From NCBI GenBank assembly GCA_017992475.1, contig JAGOOO010000004.1, forward strand, positions 48,965-112,964: 64,000 bases of DNA. The letters are read 5' to 3'. Every line of letters starts with the position of its first letter. The stretch's first letter is position 1. A program made the translations under genes and the position numbers. The DNA is from Caldisericia bacterium. GTDB lineage: Bacteria > Caldisericota > Caldisericia > JAAYUI01. The notes below the pieces were generated by a model. That model worked only from the letters and a program-made list of their open reading frames with translations, ran no database searches and was not told where the DNA came from. This document shows positions 1 through 7,967 of this stretch, piece after piece.

Positions 1-938
1 TTACAGAGGCCCTACAACTTTACCTGCTTGCCAAAACGCTTGGGAAAAAACCGAGCTTTTGGGGAATGATGTTGATATTTTTTATCGGCAACTTCTTTTC
101 GAATGTCACGCCTGCAACATCTGGCGGAAAACCTTTCCAGATATACTTCTTGCTCGATCAGGGCTTTTCTATTGCAGAGGGAACCGTAATGATAATTGCC
201 AGAGGAATAATATCTGTATCAACAAGAATATTTCTTGTCCTTGCAGTAGCTGTGGCAGTTTTGTTCGGGTTTGACAGTAACCTGTCAAGTTTTATCGGAT
301 GGACATTCGTTTTAACCCTGATAATGATGATAGCGCTGATCGCAATGGGCATTGCCGCACTCCTCAACCCAAAGTTTTTTTCCTTCTTAATTAATATCGC
401 CTCGCGAATTAGGCTAGTGAGAAAACTCGTCAAAGCGCCCACGGTTGATGAATGTATGGCAAAAGGCTACAGGTTCCTCGACTCGGTGAAAAATTCCTCA
501 AAGATGATTTTCGGGGGGAACAAAGTTTATCTTACCCTGACAATTTTTACGAGCCTTGTCTCATGGTTCCTTCTGAAAACTGTTCCATATTTTGTTTTGC
601 TTTCTTTTGGAGAGAGCGTTCCGCTGATGATTGTTGTCGCAACATCAATAATATCGCAGCTGCTTACAATCTGGGTGCCAACACCAGGTGCCTCTGGCGG
701 CGTAGAAATAGGCCTTGGAACTCTTTTCAGGGGGCTTGTTGCAAACCCAGGAAATCTTTCACCGTTCGTGCTCGTTTACAGACTAATAGACTACCATCTA
801 AACATGCTTGTCGGCTTGCCGATCGCCTTCTGGGCACTTGGCAAAAAAGTGAAACCAGTTATTTGTACACCTCAAAATGAGAATGAAGTCGAAACATCTG
901 CCGGAGTTCCGGAATGTGAGGGAGGGACCCTGAAATGA
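1..938 (+). CDS. Flippase-like (LPG synthase TM / UPF0104) membrane protein, 5' end outside window
   Basis: The frame is open from the window edge, so the N-terminus is missing; about 312 residues are visible. The protein is strongly hydrophobic with several membrane segments. It carries the family hallmark TPATSGGKPFQIYFLL near the start of the visible part and a second loop TPGASGGVEIGLG, as in the LPG_synthase_TM/AglD-like flippase family. Members move or modify lipid-linked substrates in the inner membrane; the substrate here is unknown. The stop overlaps the murI start (ATGA at 935-938), so the two genes are probably co-transcribed. The family call is fairly secure; function is inference. 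Confidence 0.8.
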   Translation, partial: TEALQLYLLAKTLGKKPSFWGMMLIFFIGNFFSNVTPATSGGKPFQIYFLLDQGFSIAEGTVMIIARGIISVSTRIFLVLAVAVAVLFGFDSNLSSFIGWTFVLTLIMMIALIAMGIAALLNPKFFSFLINIASRIRLVRKLVKAPTVDECMAKGYRFLDSVKNSSKMIFGGNKVYLTLTIFTSLVSWFLLKTVPYFVLLSFGESVPLMIVVATSIISQLLTIWVPTPGASGGVEIGLGTLFRGLVANPGNLSPFVLVYRLIDYHLNMLVGLPIAFWALGKKVKPVICTPQNENEVETSAGVPECEGGTLK

Positions 939-1705
939 TAGGTTTCTTTGATTCAGGGGTTGGTGGACTCTCCATCCTCAAAAATGCGTTAGAAATACTC
1001 CCAAATCACGATTATGCCTATTTTGGTGATGAGGCATACTGCCCATGGGGCGAGAAACCAAAAGAGTTCATAATCGAGAGAAGCAGGCTGATTACAATAA
1101 AACTCATATCGCTTGGCACAAAAGCAATTGTGGTTGCCTGCAACACGGCAACCGTGAACGCAATTTCTACACTGAGGGCAGAATTTCCCAGTATACCGTT
1201 CATTGGTGTCGAGCCAGGAGTAAAACCGGCAACAACACTGACTGAAAGCGGCAAGATAGCTGTTCTGGCAACAAAGGCGACATCTCTTGGGGAGCGTTTT
1301 CTCCAGCTTGTAAACCTCTTTGCCCAAGACAAGGATATAATAATGATACCCTCAAGTGGTCTCGTGGAGCTTGTGGAGCAGGGAAAATGCGAGGGCGAAG
1401 AGGTTGAGGAACGCCTCTCGGAAATACTGTTACCGTATATGAAAACAGGTTTTGACCAGCTGGTGCTTGGGTGCACACACTACCCGTTCCTTGCCGGTGC
1501 GCTCAGAAAAATACTCCCCTCGAAAGTCAATATTATCGATACTGGCCCGCCAGTTGCCAAACAGCTTGCAAGGGTAATAATGCAAAACAACATACTGGAA
1601 GGCAATGGCAGGGTCAGTCTGTGGACCTCCGGCGATCCAGGGAAATTTTGTGAACTCGCAAGTAAGTTGCTGGGTATCGAAATAAATAAGATAGAAAGGT
1701 TTTGA
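935..1705 (+). CDS. murI: Glutamate racemase
   Basis: Converts L- to D-glutamate for peptidoglycan in the cytoplasm. The 256-residue length is normal for the family. The N-terminal GFFDSGVGGLS motif holds the conserved Asp6/Ser7. The two catalytic cysteines are Cys69 in VVACNTAT and Cys180 in LVLGCTHYPF. The start overlaps the upstream flippase-like gene by ATGA. The pairing of a lipid flippase-like protein with a peptidoglycan precursor enzyme suggests an envelope operon. No oddities were seen. Confidence 0.97.
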   Translation: MIGFFDSGVGGLSILKNALEILPNHDYAYFGDEAYCPWGEKPKEFIIERSRLITIKLISLGTKAIVVACNTATVNAISTLRAEFPSIPFIGVEPGVKPATTLTESGKIAVLATKATSLGERFLQLVNLFAQDKDIIMIPSSGLVELVEQGKCEGEEVEERLSEILLPYMKTGFDQLVLGCTHYPFLAGALRKILPSKVNIIDTGPPVAKQLARVIMQNNILEGNGRVSLWTSGDPGKFCELASKLLGIEINKIERF

Positions 1706-1766
1706 CATGGCACTTAAAGTGCCTAAGATGGTGATAGAAGTGCATGGGAAGGAGTGTGGCCTTTAA

Positions 1767-3416
1767 ATGAAGAAACTGACAGCTTTTTTGTTGTGTGCTC
1801 TGGTAATAATGCCGTGTTTTCAAACTGCCCTCTCTCAGGATGACAAACTGATCGAGCTTTCTCCAAAAGAAATTAACATTGTCGCAAAGCAGGGTGAAAC
1901 GGCAACAGCCACAATGGGCATCTTCAACAGGGGTTCCAGCTCCCTCCTGTTTTCGCTCTCAAAGTCCTACAGCAAGGCAAAAACACAGCCTCTGGCATCA
2001 CCAGATGGAAATATGCTGGTGTATCCAAGTTTCCTGGATTTCGGCACTGTACCCTCCAAAGGCGAGGTTTCGCAAACTGTTACATGTACAGCACCAACGG
2101 AACAATATCTCCAGGTCACGGCCTCAAGCGATGTGGAATGGATAAAATGTCTCATACGCAATATAGACAAAACGGTTGTTTCTGTAACAGTAACTGTCAA
2201 GCTTGATGGAATGGTCACGGGACAACTTTACAGGGGAAACGTCATTCTGGCTTCAAATGCCGGCCTTGTTCAGGTGCCAGTCATTCTTCAGGTGGCGACC
2301 ACAACAGTCAAGGACTGGCTTTCATACAACCCCACAAACGGCATCGTCTCCCCTGGCAACAACACTGGGATACAGATAAAAGCATCAGCAAAAGGCCTCC
2401 CGTCAGGCGACCAGTTCGCAACAATCATCGTTACATCCAATGATGAAAAACAGCCGGTCATTGAAGTTCCAGTCAAACTGACTGTAATCGCCGGTTCTCC
2501 TGCGCCATCCACGCCAGAAATATTCGTCGGCTATCCAGGAGATGGCAGGGCCCACCTTTTCTGGAAGCCAATCGCATCGCCAAACGTTGTTGGTTACTAC
2601 ATATTCAGGTCAAACAACCCGGGGATTTATACGGATGTTGCAATAACCGATTTCTATGTCACCGGCACACAATACACTGACCCAAATGTCACCAACGGGC
2701 TGATTTATTATTACACAATCAAGTCGGTCGACCAGAATGGCAATCTCTCTGACGCCTCAAACGAGATAATGGTCATGCCAAATCCGATAAAGCCTGTTGT
2801 CAACCTCAAGGACGGGCTGGTCACAAGAACGCAGGTACTGGATGTGACCGGTGTCGCTGAACCAAACTCCCAGATCATCGTAAACGGGGAACTGGCAATA
2901 ATTGACCCGGATGGCAAGTTCCAGGCCAAAACAGTGCTAAGGGTTGGTTCCAACACAATCACCGTCATAGTATTTGATCCGGGTGGCAATCAGACAAAAT
3001 TCACATACAAGGTCAGTTTTTCTGCCTACACTACCGTGATCTTGATGGTTGGCTCCAAAAATGCCTGGGTAAACGGTGAAGAGAAAAAGAATGCCATGCC
3101 TCAGGCGCCAGTCATCATAAGCGGCAAGACATTCGTTCCTTTCCGCTTCCTTGGCGAAAGCCTGGGGGCAGACATCGGCTGGGACGACCAGACCAAAAAA
3201 GTCACATACACGCTTGAGGGCAAGAAAGTCGAGATGTGGATTGGCAAGACAACCGCATCAGTCGACGGAAAACCGGTTTCAGTCAACCCTCCACCACAAG
3301 TCATTGGTGGTTCGACATTCGTCCCGACAAGGTTCATAACAGAGGCGCTTGGCGCATCCATTGAATGGAAAGCGGCAACCAAAACAGTAGTGATAACATA
3401 TCCGGCAAAACCATGA
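1767..3416 (+). CDS. Secreted protein: BACON/Ig-like domains, FnIII, copper-amine-oxidase-like stalk domain
   Basis: 549 residues with a signal peptide (MKKLTAFLLCALVIMPCF, then a polar region), so probably exported. After two beta-sandwich regions of BACON/HYDIN-like type (about residues 30-250) comes a fibronectin type III-like unit (about 255-345, ending in a YYYTIKSVDQNGNLS-type strand). An Ig-like unit with a VTGVAEPNSQIIVNG motif follows. The C-terminus is a copper amine oxidase N-terminal-like stalk domain with two TFVPFRFL/TFVPTRFI repeats, each followed by an LGA-(D/S)I-W strand. The stalk domain usually anchors or presents proteins at the cell surface; no enzyme domain is visible. 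An AAGGAG site lies about 12 nt before the ATG. It overlaps the dCMP deaminase start by ATGA. Confidence 0.8.
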   Translation: MKKLTAFLLCALVIMPCFQTALSQDDKLIELSPKEINIVAKQGETATATMGIFNRGSSSLLFSLSKSYSKAKTQPLASPDGNMLVYPSFLDFGTVPSKGEVSQTVTCTAPTEQYLQVTASSDVEWIKCLIRNIDKTVVSVTVTVKLDGMVTGQLYRGNVILASNAGLVQVPVILQVATTTVKDWLSYNPTNGIVSPGNNTGIQIKASAKGLPSGDQFATIIVTSNDEKQPVIEVPVKLTVIAGSPAPSTPEIFVGYPGDGRAHLFWKPIASPNVVGYYIFRSNNPGIYTDVAITDFYVTGTQYTDPNVTNGLIYYYTIKSVDQNGNLSDASNEIMVMPNPIKPVVNLKDGLVTRTQVLDVTGVAEPNSQIIVNGELAIIDPDGKFQAKTVLRVGSNTITVIVFDPGGNQTKFTYKVSFSAYTTVILMVGSKNAWVNGEEKKNAMPQAPVIISGKTFVPFRFLGESLGADIGWDDQTKKVTYTLEGKKVEMWIGKTTASVDGKPVSVNPPPQVIGGSTFVPTRFITEALGASIEWKAATKTVVITYPAKP

Positions 3417-3871
3417 GACCAGACAAACCAACATATTTTATGATGATAACTGACATCGTTGCCAAAAGGTCAACATGTCTCAGGCGCCAGGTTGGCTGTG
3501 TGCTGGTGGATTCAGACGGCAACATAAAAGCAACTGGCTACAACGGCGTTGTGGCAGGAATGACCCACTGCGACACCTGCCAGAGGGAGCTCCTGGCTTC
3601 CGGATCAGACCTCTGGCAATGCCCCGTCATTCACGCCGAAATCAACGCAATCTCGAGGTATGAGGGGCCAAGAAAAGACATTACCCAGATTTTCTGCACT
3701 ACACTGCCGTGTTTCCACTGTGCAAAGGTCATTGCAAACACCTTTCCAAACCTTGAAGAGCTCCATTACCATGACGACTACCCGCACAGCGAGCTGATCA
3801 AGGAGGTCTTCATCAACAAAGGCATCAAGCTAATGCTCCACAAGGACGGCGAGGTGGAGGAGGCGAGATAA
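3413..3871 (+). CDS. Deoxycytidylate (dCMP) deaminase
   Basis: Zinc-dependent deamination of dCMP to dUMP for thymidylate synthesis. 152 residues from the ATG at 3413. That ATG overlaps the upstream stop (ATGA, 3413-3416) and gives the normal family N-terminus RPDKPTYFM; an in-frame ATG at 3365 would overlap the upstream gene by 50 nt and is not preferred. The catalytic signature is HAEINAI (His74, Glu76) with PCFHC (Cys100, Cys103). Allosteric-type loop residues (GYNG, CDTCQRE) are also present. It is the last gene before a convergent minus-strand gene 16 nt away, with no terminator seen between. Confidence 0.93.
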   Translation: MRPDKPTYFMMITDIVAKRSTCLRRQVGCVLVDSDGNIKATGYNGVVAGMTHCDTCQRELLASGSDLWQCPVIHAEINAISRYEGPRKDITQIFCTTLPCFHCAKVIANTFPNLEELHYHDDYPHSELIKEVFINKGIKLMLHKDGEVEEAR

Positions 3872-3887
3872 AAACACCAAATAAAAA

Positions 3888-5222
3888 TCAGATCGAATAT
3901 CTCATGCTCATATCCGCATAGAATTTAAGATATCCTGCGATTTGCTCCGGTTTCTTAAAACAAGCAGGTTCGCCTAGGTCTCCCCTTTCAGAAAAGCTCT
4001 GGGCCACACATCCCCCAGCACAACTGGGGACAAGCGGACATTCAAGATCCAGGCAACGCTTGACCTTTGAGATCCTAGCATCAATCCACATTTTTTCTTT
4101 CATGCAGTCAATAGGAGCACTGAAATTTACATTTCCTATCTCAAAGCCTTCTCTCCCAATAAATTCCCAACAAGTCCCGATTGCGCCATCGGGCGATACT
4201 GTATAAAAACCCTTCGTGCCAACACCACAAAGATTTGACAACACAAGATTTTTTATGTATTTTCTTATGTGCTTGGCTCCCCCGCAAAAACCATAAGCAT
4301 TGATCAGCTCAATGATTCCGGTTATCTTTTCAAAGTAGCTATCAATAGATAGGCATTTGCTTTTGTATCCAAGAGACTCCGGCGTCATATGGACAACAGG
4401 ATATGCATAAACACGCAAATTCTCATGATTCGAAAAACCCCTTTTGTCCAAATCCATTAAAAGGCCTTTCAGTGAAAAGGCGTTCTCCAGATCAATATTT
4501 ACCCTGATCTCAATATTTGGGATCTTTCTATTGATTGCTTCCCCTATTCCATTCACAACATCTTCGTAGGATGGTTTTCCACCTACATAGAACCTTTTTG
4601 AATCATGATTCTTTTTATCCCCGTGGATTGTCACCTGTATCCTTTCCAATGGCACAGACTTCATGAATCCACCAAGCTTTTTCCTCAGCAACGACCCATT
4701 GGTGGTCATTCTCGGAGATATCTTTACTGAAGGATTTGTTTTTGAAATTTCCTCATAAATATATCGAAAATGATCAGGAAACAAAAGAGGTTCCCCGCCA
4801 TAGCAGGCCATGATAAAATGACCGATGTTAAACTTTTTCAGATGGCCCTGAATGAATCTGACCAGATTTTTTAATGTCCCTTCATCCATGATGCGATCAT
4901 CTCTGGCCTCATAACAGTACGGGCAAGCAAAATTGCATGCAAAAGATGGAGCTATCGTTATATCAAGGGTATCATTTTTCCATGTTTCTCTGGAAAATTT
5001 TTCAATCAGAAAGGATTTCTCATCAAAATTTTCGTCAACCAAAAAGAACGCATTTGACAATTCCTTGCAAGTTTTCTCTTCTTCCGGTAAGTTGCCACTG
5101 TTTATGAGACTGATCAGCCTCTTATCAATTATAATTATGGAACCGGATATTGTAGACATCAAAACGTATTTATTTTCATCCAATTCTTTGGCAATAATAA
5201 ATTTTGAAAACCTAAGACCCAT
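3888..5222 (-). CDS. Radical SAM/SPASM peptide maturase
   Basis: 444 residues. The start is set by GGAGGAG five nt before the ATG at 5222; the open frame continues upstream to 5450 but runs antisense to nothing useful and across the precursor gene and a hairpin. A pre-rSAM domain occupies residues 1-85. The radical SAM cluster is CNFACPYCYE (Cys96, Cys100, Cys103), with the SAM-contact GGEP at 142-145. A C-terminal SPASM domain carries Cys332, Cys351, Cys373, Cys390, Cys395, Cys401, Cys405 and Cys421 (CAGGC core), enough for auxiliary 4Fe-4S clusters. Such enzymes install thioether, C-C or other crosslinks in short peptides, and a 62-residue Cys-containing ORF lies directly upstream on the same strand. 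The reaction type cannot be read from sequence. No exporter or protease gene is adjacent. Confidence 0.9.
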   Translation of the reverse strand: MGLRFSKFIIAKELDENKYVLMSTISGSIIIIDKRLISLINSGNLPEEEKTCKELSNAFFLVDENFDEKSFLIEKFSRETWKNDTLDITIAPSFACNFACPYCYEARDDRIMDEGTLKNLVRFIQGHLKKFNIGHFIMACYGGEPLLFPDHFRYIYEEISKTNPSVKISPRMTTNGSLLRKKLGGFMKSVPLERIQVTIHGDKKNHDSKRFYVGGKPSYEDVVNGIGEAINRKIPNIEIRVNIDLENAFSLKGLLMDLDKRGFSNHENLRVYAYPVVHMTPESLGYKSKCLSIDSYFEKITGIIELINAYGFCGGAKHIRKYIKNLVLSNLCGVGTKGFYTVSPDGAIGTCWEFIGREGFEIGNVNFSAPIDCMKEKMWIDARISKVKRCLDLECPLVPSCAGGCVAQSFSERGDLGEPACFKKPEQIAGYLKFYADMSMRYSI

Positions 5223-5240
5223 AATCTCCTCCATAGACTC

Positions 5241-5288
5241 AAAAAATATTGGGGGAGACGATTGACTATTTCTCCCCCAATATTTTTT
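5241..5288 (-). terminator. Perfect 18-bp stem between precursor and maturase genes (attenuator/terminator)
   Basis: Arms 5241-5258 and 5271-5288 are exact reverse complements (G/C-rich core GGGGGAGA / TCTCCCCC) with a 12-nt loop. Reading leftward, the stem ends in a run of T, the layout of an intrinsic terminator. It lies 13 nt after the precursor stop and 18 nt before the maturase ATG. Partial read-through would give much precursor and little enzyme, as in many RiPP operons. Confidence 0.85.
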
Positions 5289-5301
5289 TAAACACCAACC
5301 A

Positions 5302-5490
5302 TCAGACCATTGCATTATTGGTCCAGCACCTATAATTTGGGCACGAGCAGACTTCCATGGTAGCAGGATTGTAGTTTTGTTGGTCAATCCAGACAACTGA
5401 CAAACCAGAAATGGGTTCCATGATTTCTGTATTAACAAGGCCACTTTCAACCGATACCTTTATCGAGTTTATATTGTGCTGATATGGCAT
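5302..5490 (-). CDS. Candidate RiPP precursor peptide (62 residues)
   Basis: 62 residues with a near-perfect Shine-Dalgarno (AAAGGAGGT, 6 nt before ATG), much stronger than most genes here, as expected of an abundant small product. Residues 1-45 resemble a leader (mixed polar/hydrophobic, ending in QNYNPATME). The last 17 residues hold all three cysteines, Cys48, Cys50 and Cys55, in VCSCPNYRCWTNNAMV, a plausible modified core with adjacent Trp56. The radical SAM/SPASM gene follows on the same strand after a hairpin. No protease-type GG site is evident. I do not recognise the family; the precursor role is inferred from size, Cys placement and neighbour. Confidence 0.72.
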   Translation of the reverse strand: MPYQHNINSIKVSVESGLVNTEIMEPISGLSVVWIDQQNYNPATMEVCSCPNYRCWTNNAMV

Positions 5491-5694
5491 CCCTCCACCT
5501 CCTTTCTGCTCAATTGAGTAGCATCGTATTATTTGACATCAAGAATTGATCGTTAAATCAAATTATCCATTATGATAATTATTTGAATGGTTATTTTTAA
5601 CCTTTTTAATATTCCAATTTTTTTATAATCAGTTTTTTTGAAAATACCCAAAAAAGTTGATCAGGAAACTATTGCATCAGTATCATACCGAATA

Positions 5695-5758
5695 CCTGAC
5701 TTTTTACTATAAATCGTAGTATTAGAAATCATGGCGATTTTATCAATAAAAAGTCAGG
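5695..5758 (+). promoter_or_regulatory. 12-bp inverted repeat reaching the ribosome-binding site of the ferredoxin membrane protein
   Basis: CCTGACTTTTTA (5695-5706) is matched exactly by TAAAAAGTCAGG (5747-5758). The right arm runs into AGGAGG (5755-5760) upstream of the ATG at 5774. Folded in RNA it would occlude part of the ribosome-binding site; as DNA it could be an operator pair about 52 bp apart. Nothing else was recognised in this 283-nt AT-rich gap (5491-5773) except a small palindrome ATCAA-GAA-TTGAT at 5539-5551. Confidence 0.5.
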
Positions 5759-5773
5759 AGGAATTTTTGTAGA

Positions 5774-6556
5774 ATGAAACAAAAAAGGTATGCACTCATC
5801 CGTCATCTCTCCCAAATTGGCTTTGTACTTCTGATTCTGTATTACACTCTGGGGCGATTTATTTTTCCTGGGGTCAGGGGAATCGAACTACACGGAATCT
5901 GTCCCTTTGGTGGGGTAGAGACATTGCCAACATTTCTTGCTTCTGGGGGTCTAAAGTTTGTCCATGAAACAGGCCTGTCAAACTTTGCCATGCTGGCGGC
6001 ACTTCTGCTTGCCGTGCTGGCGTTTGGCGGGGCGTTCTGTGGCTGGGTCTGCCCTGTGGGTTCGATCACAGAATGGCTGTTCATGTTGAGGAGGGTATTC
6101 TGGAAAAAGAGAATAACTGTTCCAGAAAAATTGCACAACATTCTGGTCTGGTTCAGATATGTCGTCCTTGCCGCCATCCTTTACATGACCTTTGCAACAG
6201 GCTTTCTGGTGTTTGGCACAGTCGACCCGTTCCTGAGTCTTTTCTCGTTTGGCAGGGTGTTTGCCGTTGGCCTTGTCGTCCTGGTGCTCATCCTGATCGG
6301 CTCGATGTTTATCGAGAGGTTCTTCTGCAGATACCTTTGCCCGCTTGGCGCAGTCATTCTCCCGTTTGCAAAGCTCTCGGCAACAGGCGTTGTGCACTCA
6401 AATGAAGATTGCACGTCATGCAAGGGGTGCGAAGAAGTCTGCCCAAAACAGATACCAATCAGTAGGTATAAAAAAGTAGACAGGGGCCAGTGCATCAGCT
6501 GCATGAAATGCGTTGAAGAATGCCCGACGGCCCTCAGCTTCAAGATTGGATGGTGA
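5774..6556 (+). CDS. NapH/YccM-like polyferredoxin membrane protein
   Basis: 260 residues. Four membrane segments lie at about 13-31, 72-90, 127-147 and 161-180. The paired membrane-interface motifs are FCGWVCPVG (Cys89, Cys93) and FCRYLCPLG (Cys185, Cys189), and there are two bacterial ferredoxin 4Fe-4S motifs (Cys213/216/219/223 and Cys240/243/246/250). This is the NapH/NosR-C-terminal/RdxA-like architecture, which passes electrons between the quinone pool and periplasmic or cytoplasmic partners. No nitrate, nitrous-oxide or other reductase gene is nearby, so the partner is unknown. The next gene starts 5 nt downstream and may encode an accessory subunit. Confidence 0.88.
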   Translation: MKQKRYALIRHLSQIGFVLLILYYTLGRFIFPGVRGIELHGICPFGGVETLPTFLASGGLKFVHETGLSNFAMLAALLLAVLAFGGAFCGWVCPVGSITEWLFMLRRVFWKKRITVPEKLHNILVWFRYVVLAAILYMTFATGFLVFGTVDPFLSLFSFGRVFAVGLVVLVLILIGSMFIERFFCRYLCPLGAVILPFAKLSATGVVHSNEDCTSCKGCEEVCPKQIPISRYKKVDRGQCISCMKCVEECPTALSFKIGW

Positions 6557-6561
6557 AAAAA

Positions 6562-6837
6562 ATGAAAATAAAGCCTTATATCGCAGGAATCCTTTTTGTT
6601 GTTCTTTTCATCGGATTGATCCAGCTGGCGCAAGTTGTTGGTTTCTGGAGCTCCAGGGAACATGGCGAAGGAAGAGGAAGGCCGCCAGAAGGTTTCCAGA
6701 ATGGCCAGGAATTCCAGATGCCGCCTGGTGAAGAAGGTGAAGAGAACGAGGAAGGCGAAGGCAATCAGTATAGATACAGGATCCGCAACGAGGAGGGGGA
6801 AACAGAGGAAGGCGAGGGGCTCGAAGGACAGCCGTGA
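6562..6837 (+). CDS. Small single-span membrane protein with very acidic tail
   Basis: 91 residues from the ATG at 6562 (GGTGA about 6 nt upstream); another ATG at 6550 would overlap the ferredoxin gene. One membrane helix at about residues 5-22 is followed by a low-complexity tail rich in Glu, Gly and Gln with a few Arg and Tyr. I recognise no family. Tight coupling to the NapH-like gene suggests a partner or membrane anchor, perhaps with an acidic domain outside the membrane. Real-gene status rests on spacing and the clean TM helix. Confidence 0.6.
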   Translation: MKIKPYIAGILFVVLFIGLIQLAQVVGFWSSREHGEGRGRPPEGFQNGQEFQMPPGEEGEENEEGEGNQYRYRIRNEEGETEEGEGLEGQP

Positions 6838-6882
6838 CGATGTAGGAAGTGCTCAAACCAACCAAAAGGGGCAATTTGCGGA

Positions 6883-6925
6883 CTCACGGTCCAACCATGT
6901 TTTTGTGTTGGACCGTGAGGTTTTT
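6883..6925 (+). terminator. Intrinsic terminator, 13-bp perfect stem
   Basis: CTCACGGTCCAAC (6883-6895) pairs exactly with 6907-6919 across an 11-nt loop, followed by GTTTTT. It ends the NapH-like operon and lies 7 nt before the stop of a convergent gene. Confidence 0.93.
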
Positions 6926-6932
6926 ACAAAGA

Positions 6933-7376
6933 TCAGCCGTTTTTCTCTATGGCCTCTAGTGTCATCAAAAGATTATCTATGAGTTCAATAATTATGGTGT
7001 ACATGGCAAATAGCCCGCATGATAACACAAAAATGGTCCATGCTATCTCTGTAAAAATGGGATATCGATGATTGCGTAAGAGATAGATCAGAATTATGTC
7101 AGTCGATATGACAACAAGTCCGCAAACAAGTTTTATAAACCAGCTCCTGGAATAAAATGATGCCGGATTTTTTTCAATCTTTTTTTTGAAAATTCGTTTG
7201 TATAGATGGATAGTGGGACAACCAAACAAAACGGCGAACAGGATAAAGACACCAAATTCATTTGTTCTTATACAAGCATATATCTCATCATTGGACAAAA
7301 CATGGCCATATAAATTCATAAATGCTACAAGAACAATCACCAATAAAATGCTTAGAACAAGGATTTTTTTCCACAT
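6933..7376 (-). CDS. Paralogous four-TM membrane protein, copy A
   Basis: 147 residues with about four hydrophobic segments. Shares with the next two genes the central block YSR-(S/R)-WF-I-(K/R)-LVCG followed by a TM segment containing an Asp (ISTDIILIY), and the preceding charged loop FKKKIEKNPA. No known family is recognised; it is likely an integral membrane protein of unknown role. There is no Shine-Dalgarno. Instead TATAAT lies 7 nt before the ATG, implying a leaderless message. It has diverged most from the other two copies, keeping the same gene length and orientation. Confidence 0.75.
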   Translation of the reverse strand: MWKKILVLSILLVIVLVAFMNLYGHVLSNDEIYACIRTNEFGVFILFAVLFGCPTIHLYKRIFKKKIEKNPASFYSRSWFIKLVCGLVVISTDIILIYLLRNHRYPIFTEIAWTIFVLSCGLFAMYTIIIELIDNLLMTLEAIEKNG

Positions 7377-7383
7377 GTTATTT

Positions 7384-7389
7384 ATTATA
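7384..7389 (-). promoter_or_regulatory. -10 TATAAT placed for a leaderless transcript (copy A)
   Basis: TATAAT ends 7 nt before the start codon at 7376, so transcription would begin at or next to the ATG. No convincing -35 hexamer was found. The same TATAAT-A-rich-AAC-ATG layout precedes copies B and C. Confidence 0.65.
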
Positions 7390-7455
7390 CAAAATATTCT
7401 CTTTTAAGGAATAGATATAATACCTGCAATAAAAAGAGGGGATTCAAAAAGACAT

Positions 7456-7869
7456 TTAATTATTCTTTTTCATCTCCAAATAAATCAACTCAAGAACTCC
7501 AACAAAGAAAATAAACGATCCGTATGATGCCGCAAAAGCAATCAAGGTTGTATCTATACTTGTTTGCTCAAAGCCATCAAATAACGGATAGATCTGGAAC
7601 AGATCAAACGCAATGGTAATAAATCCACAAACGAGTCTAATAAACCATCTTCTGGAATAAAGCGGCACGTGGCCTTGTTCGATTTTTACATTAAAAATTA
7701 ACCTATACAAATAGTAGATGGTAAGATACACCGTAATCAAAAGGACGACAGAAAGGATATCCTTAAGGCTTATGTGGGATGCCGGTTTGAAGATAAAAAA
7801 ATAAGCAATTACAAGTGCTAGTGTCAAAAATATCGAGAAAACATATTGAAAGATTTTTTTCTTCCCCAT
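7456..7869 (-). CDS. Paralogous four-TM membrane protein, copy B
   Basis: 137 residues, about four TM segments. Nearly identical to copy C through the loop EQGHVPLYSRRWFI and the following helix LVCGFITIAFDLF, then YPLFDGF. Begins MGKKKIFQYVF. No Shine-Dalgarno; TATAAT lies 6 nt before ATG. Function unknown. The conserved positively charged YSRRWF loop and a buried Asp in the following helix are the features to test. Confidence 0.75.
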   Translation of the reverse strand: MGKKKIFQYVFSIFLTLALVIAYFFIFKPASHISLKDILSVVLLITVYLTIYYLYRLIFNVKIEQGHVPLYSRRWFIRLVCGFITIAFDLFQIYPLFDGFEQTSIDTTLIAFAASYGSFIFFVGVLELIYLEMKKNN

Positions 7870-7875
7870 GTTTTT

Positions 7876-7881
7876 ATTATA
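7876..7881 (-). promoter_or_regulatory. -10 TATAAT placed for a leaderless transcript (copy B)
   Basis: TATAAT, then AAAAAC, then ATG at 7869 (6-nt gap). No ribosome-binding site is present. Confidence 0.65.
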
Positions 7882-7967
7882 TAGAATATTCTTCTTTTAT
7901 AAAGTAGGTGTAAGATTCAGATTTGTAATAAAAAATAAGGGGATCAAAAATATTTTAGTTATTTTTC

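Noticed and set aside
3365..3412. An earlier ATG (3365) for dCMP deaminase
   Set aside because: It would overlap the preceding gene by 50 nt; the ATGA start at 3413 gives the usual start.
5223..5450. An upstream extension of the radical SAM protein to a 520-residue form
   Set aside because: It would run antiparallel to no signal but overlap the small precursor gene and the hairpin. The ATG at 5222 has GGAGGAG at proper spacing.
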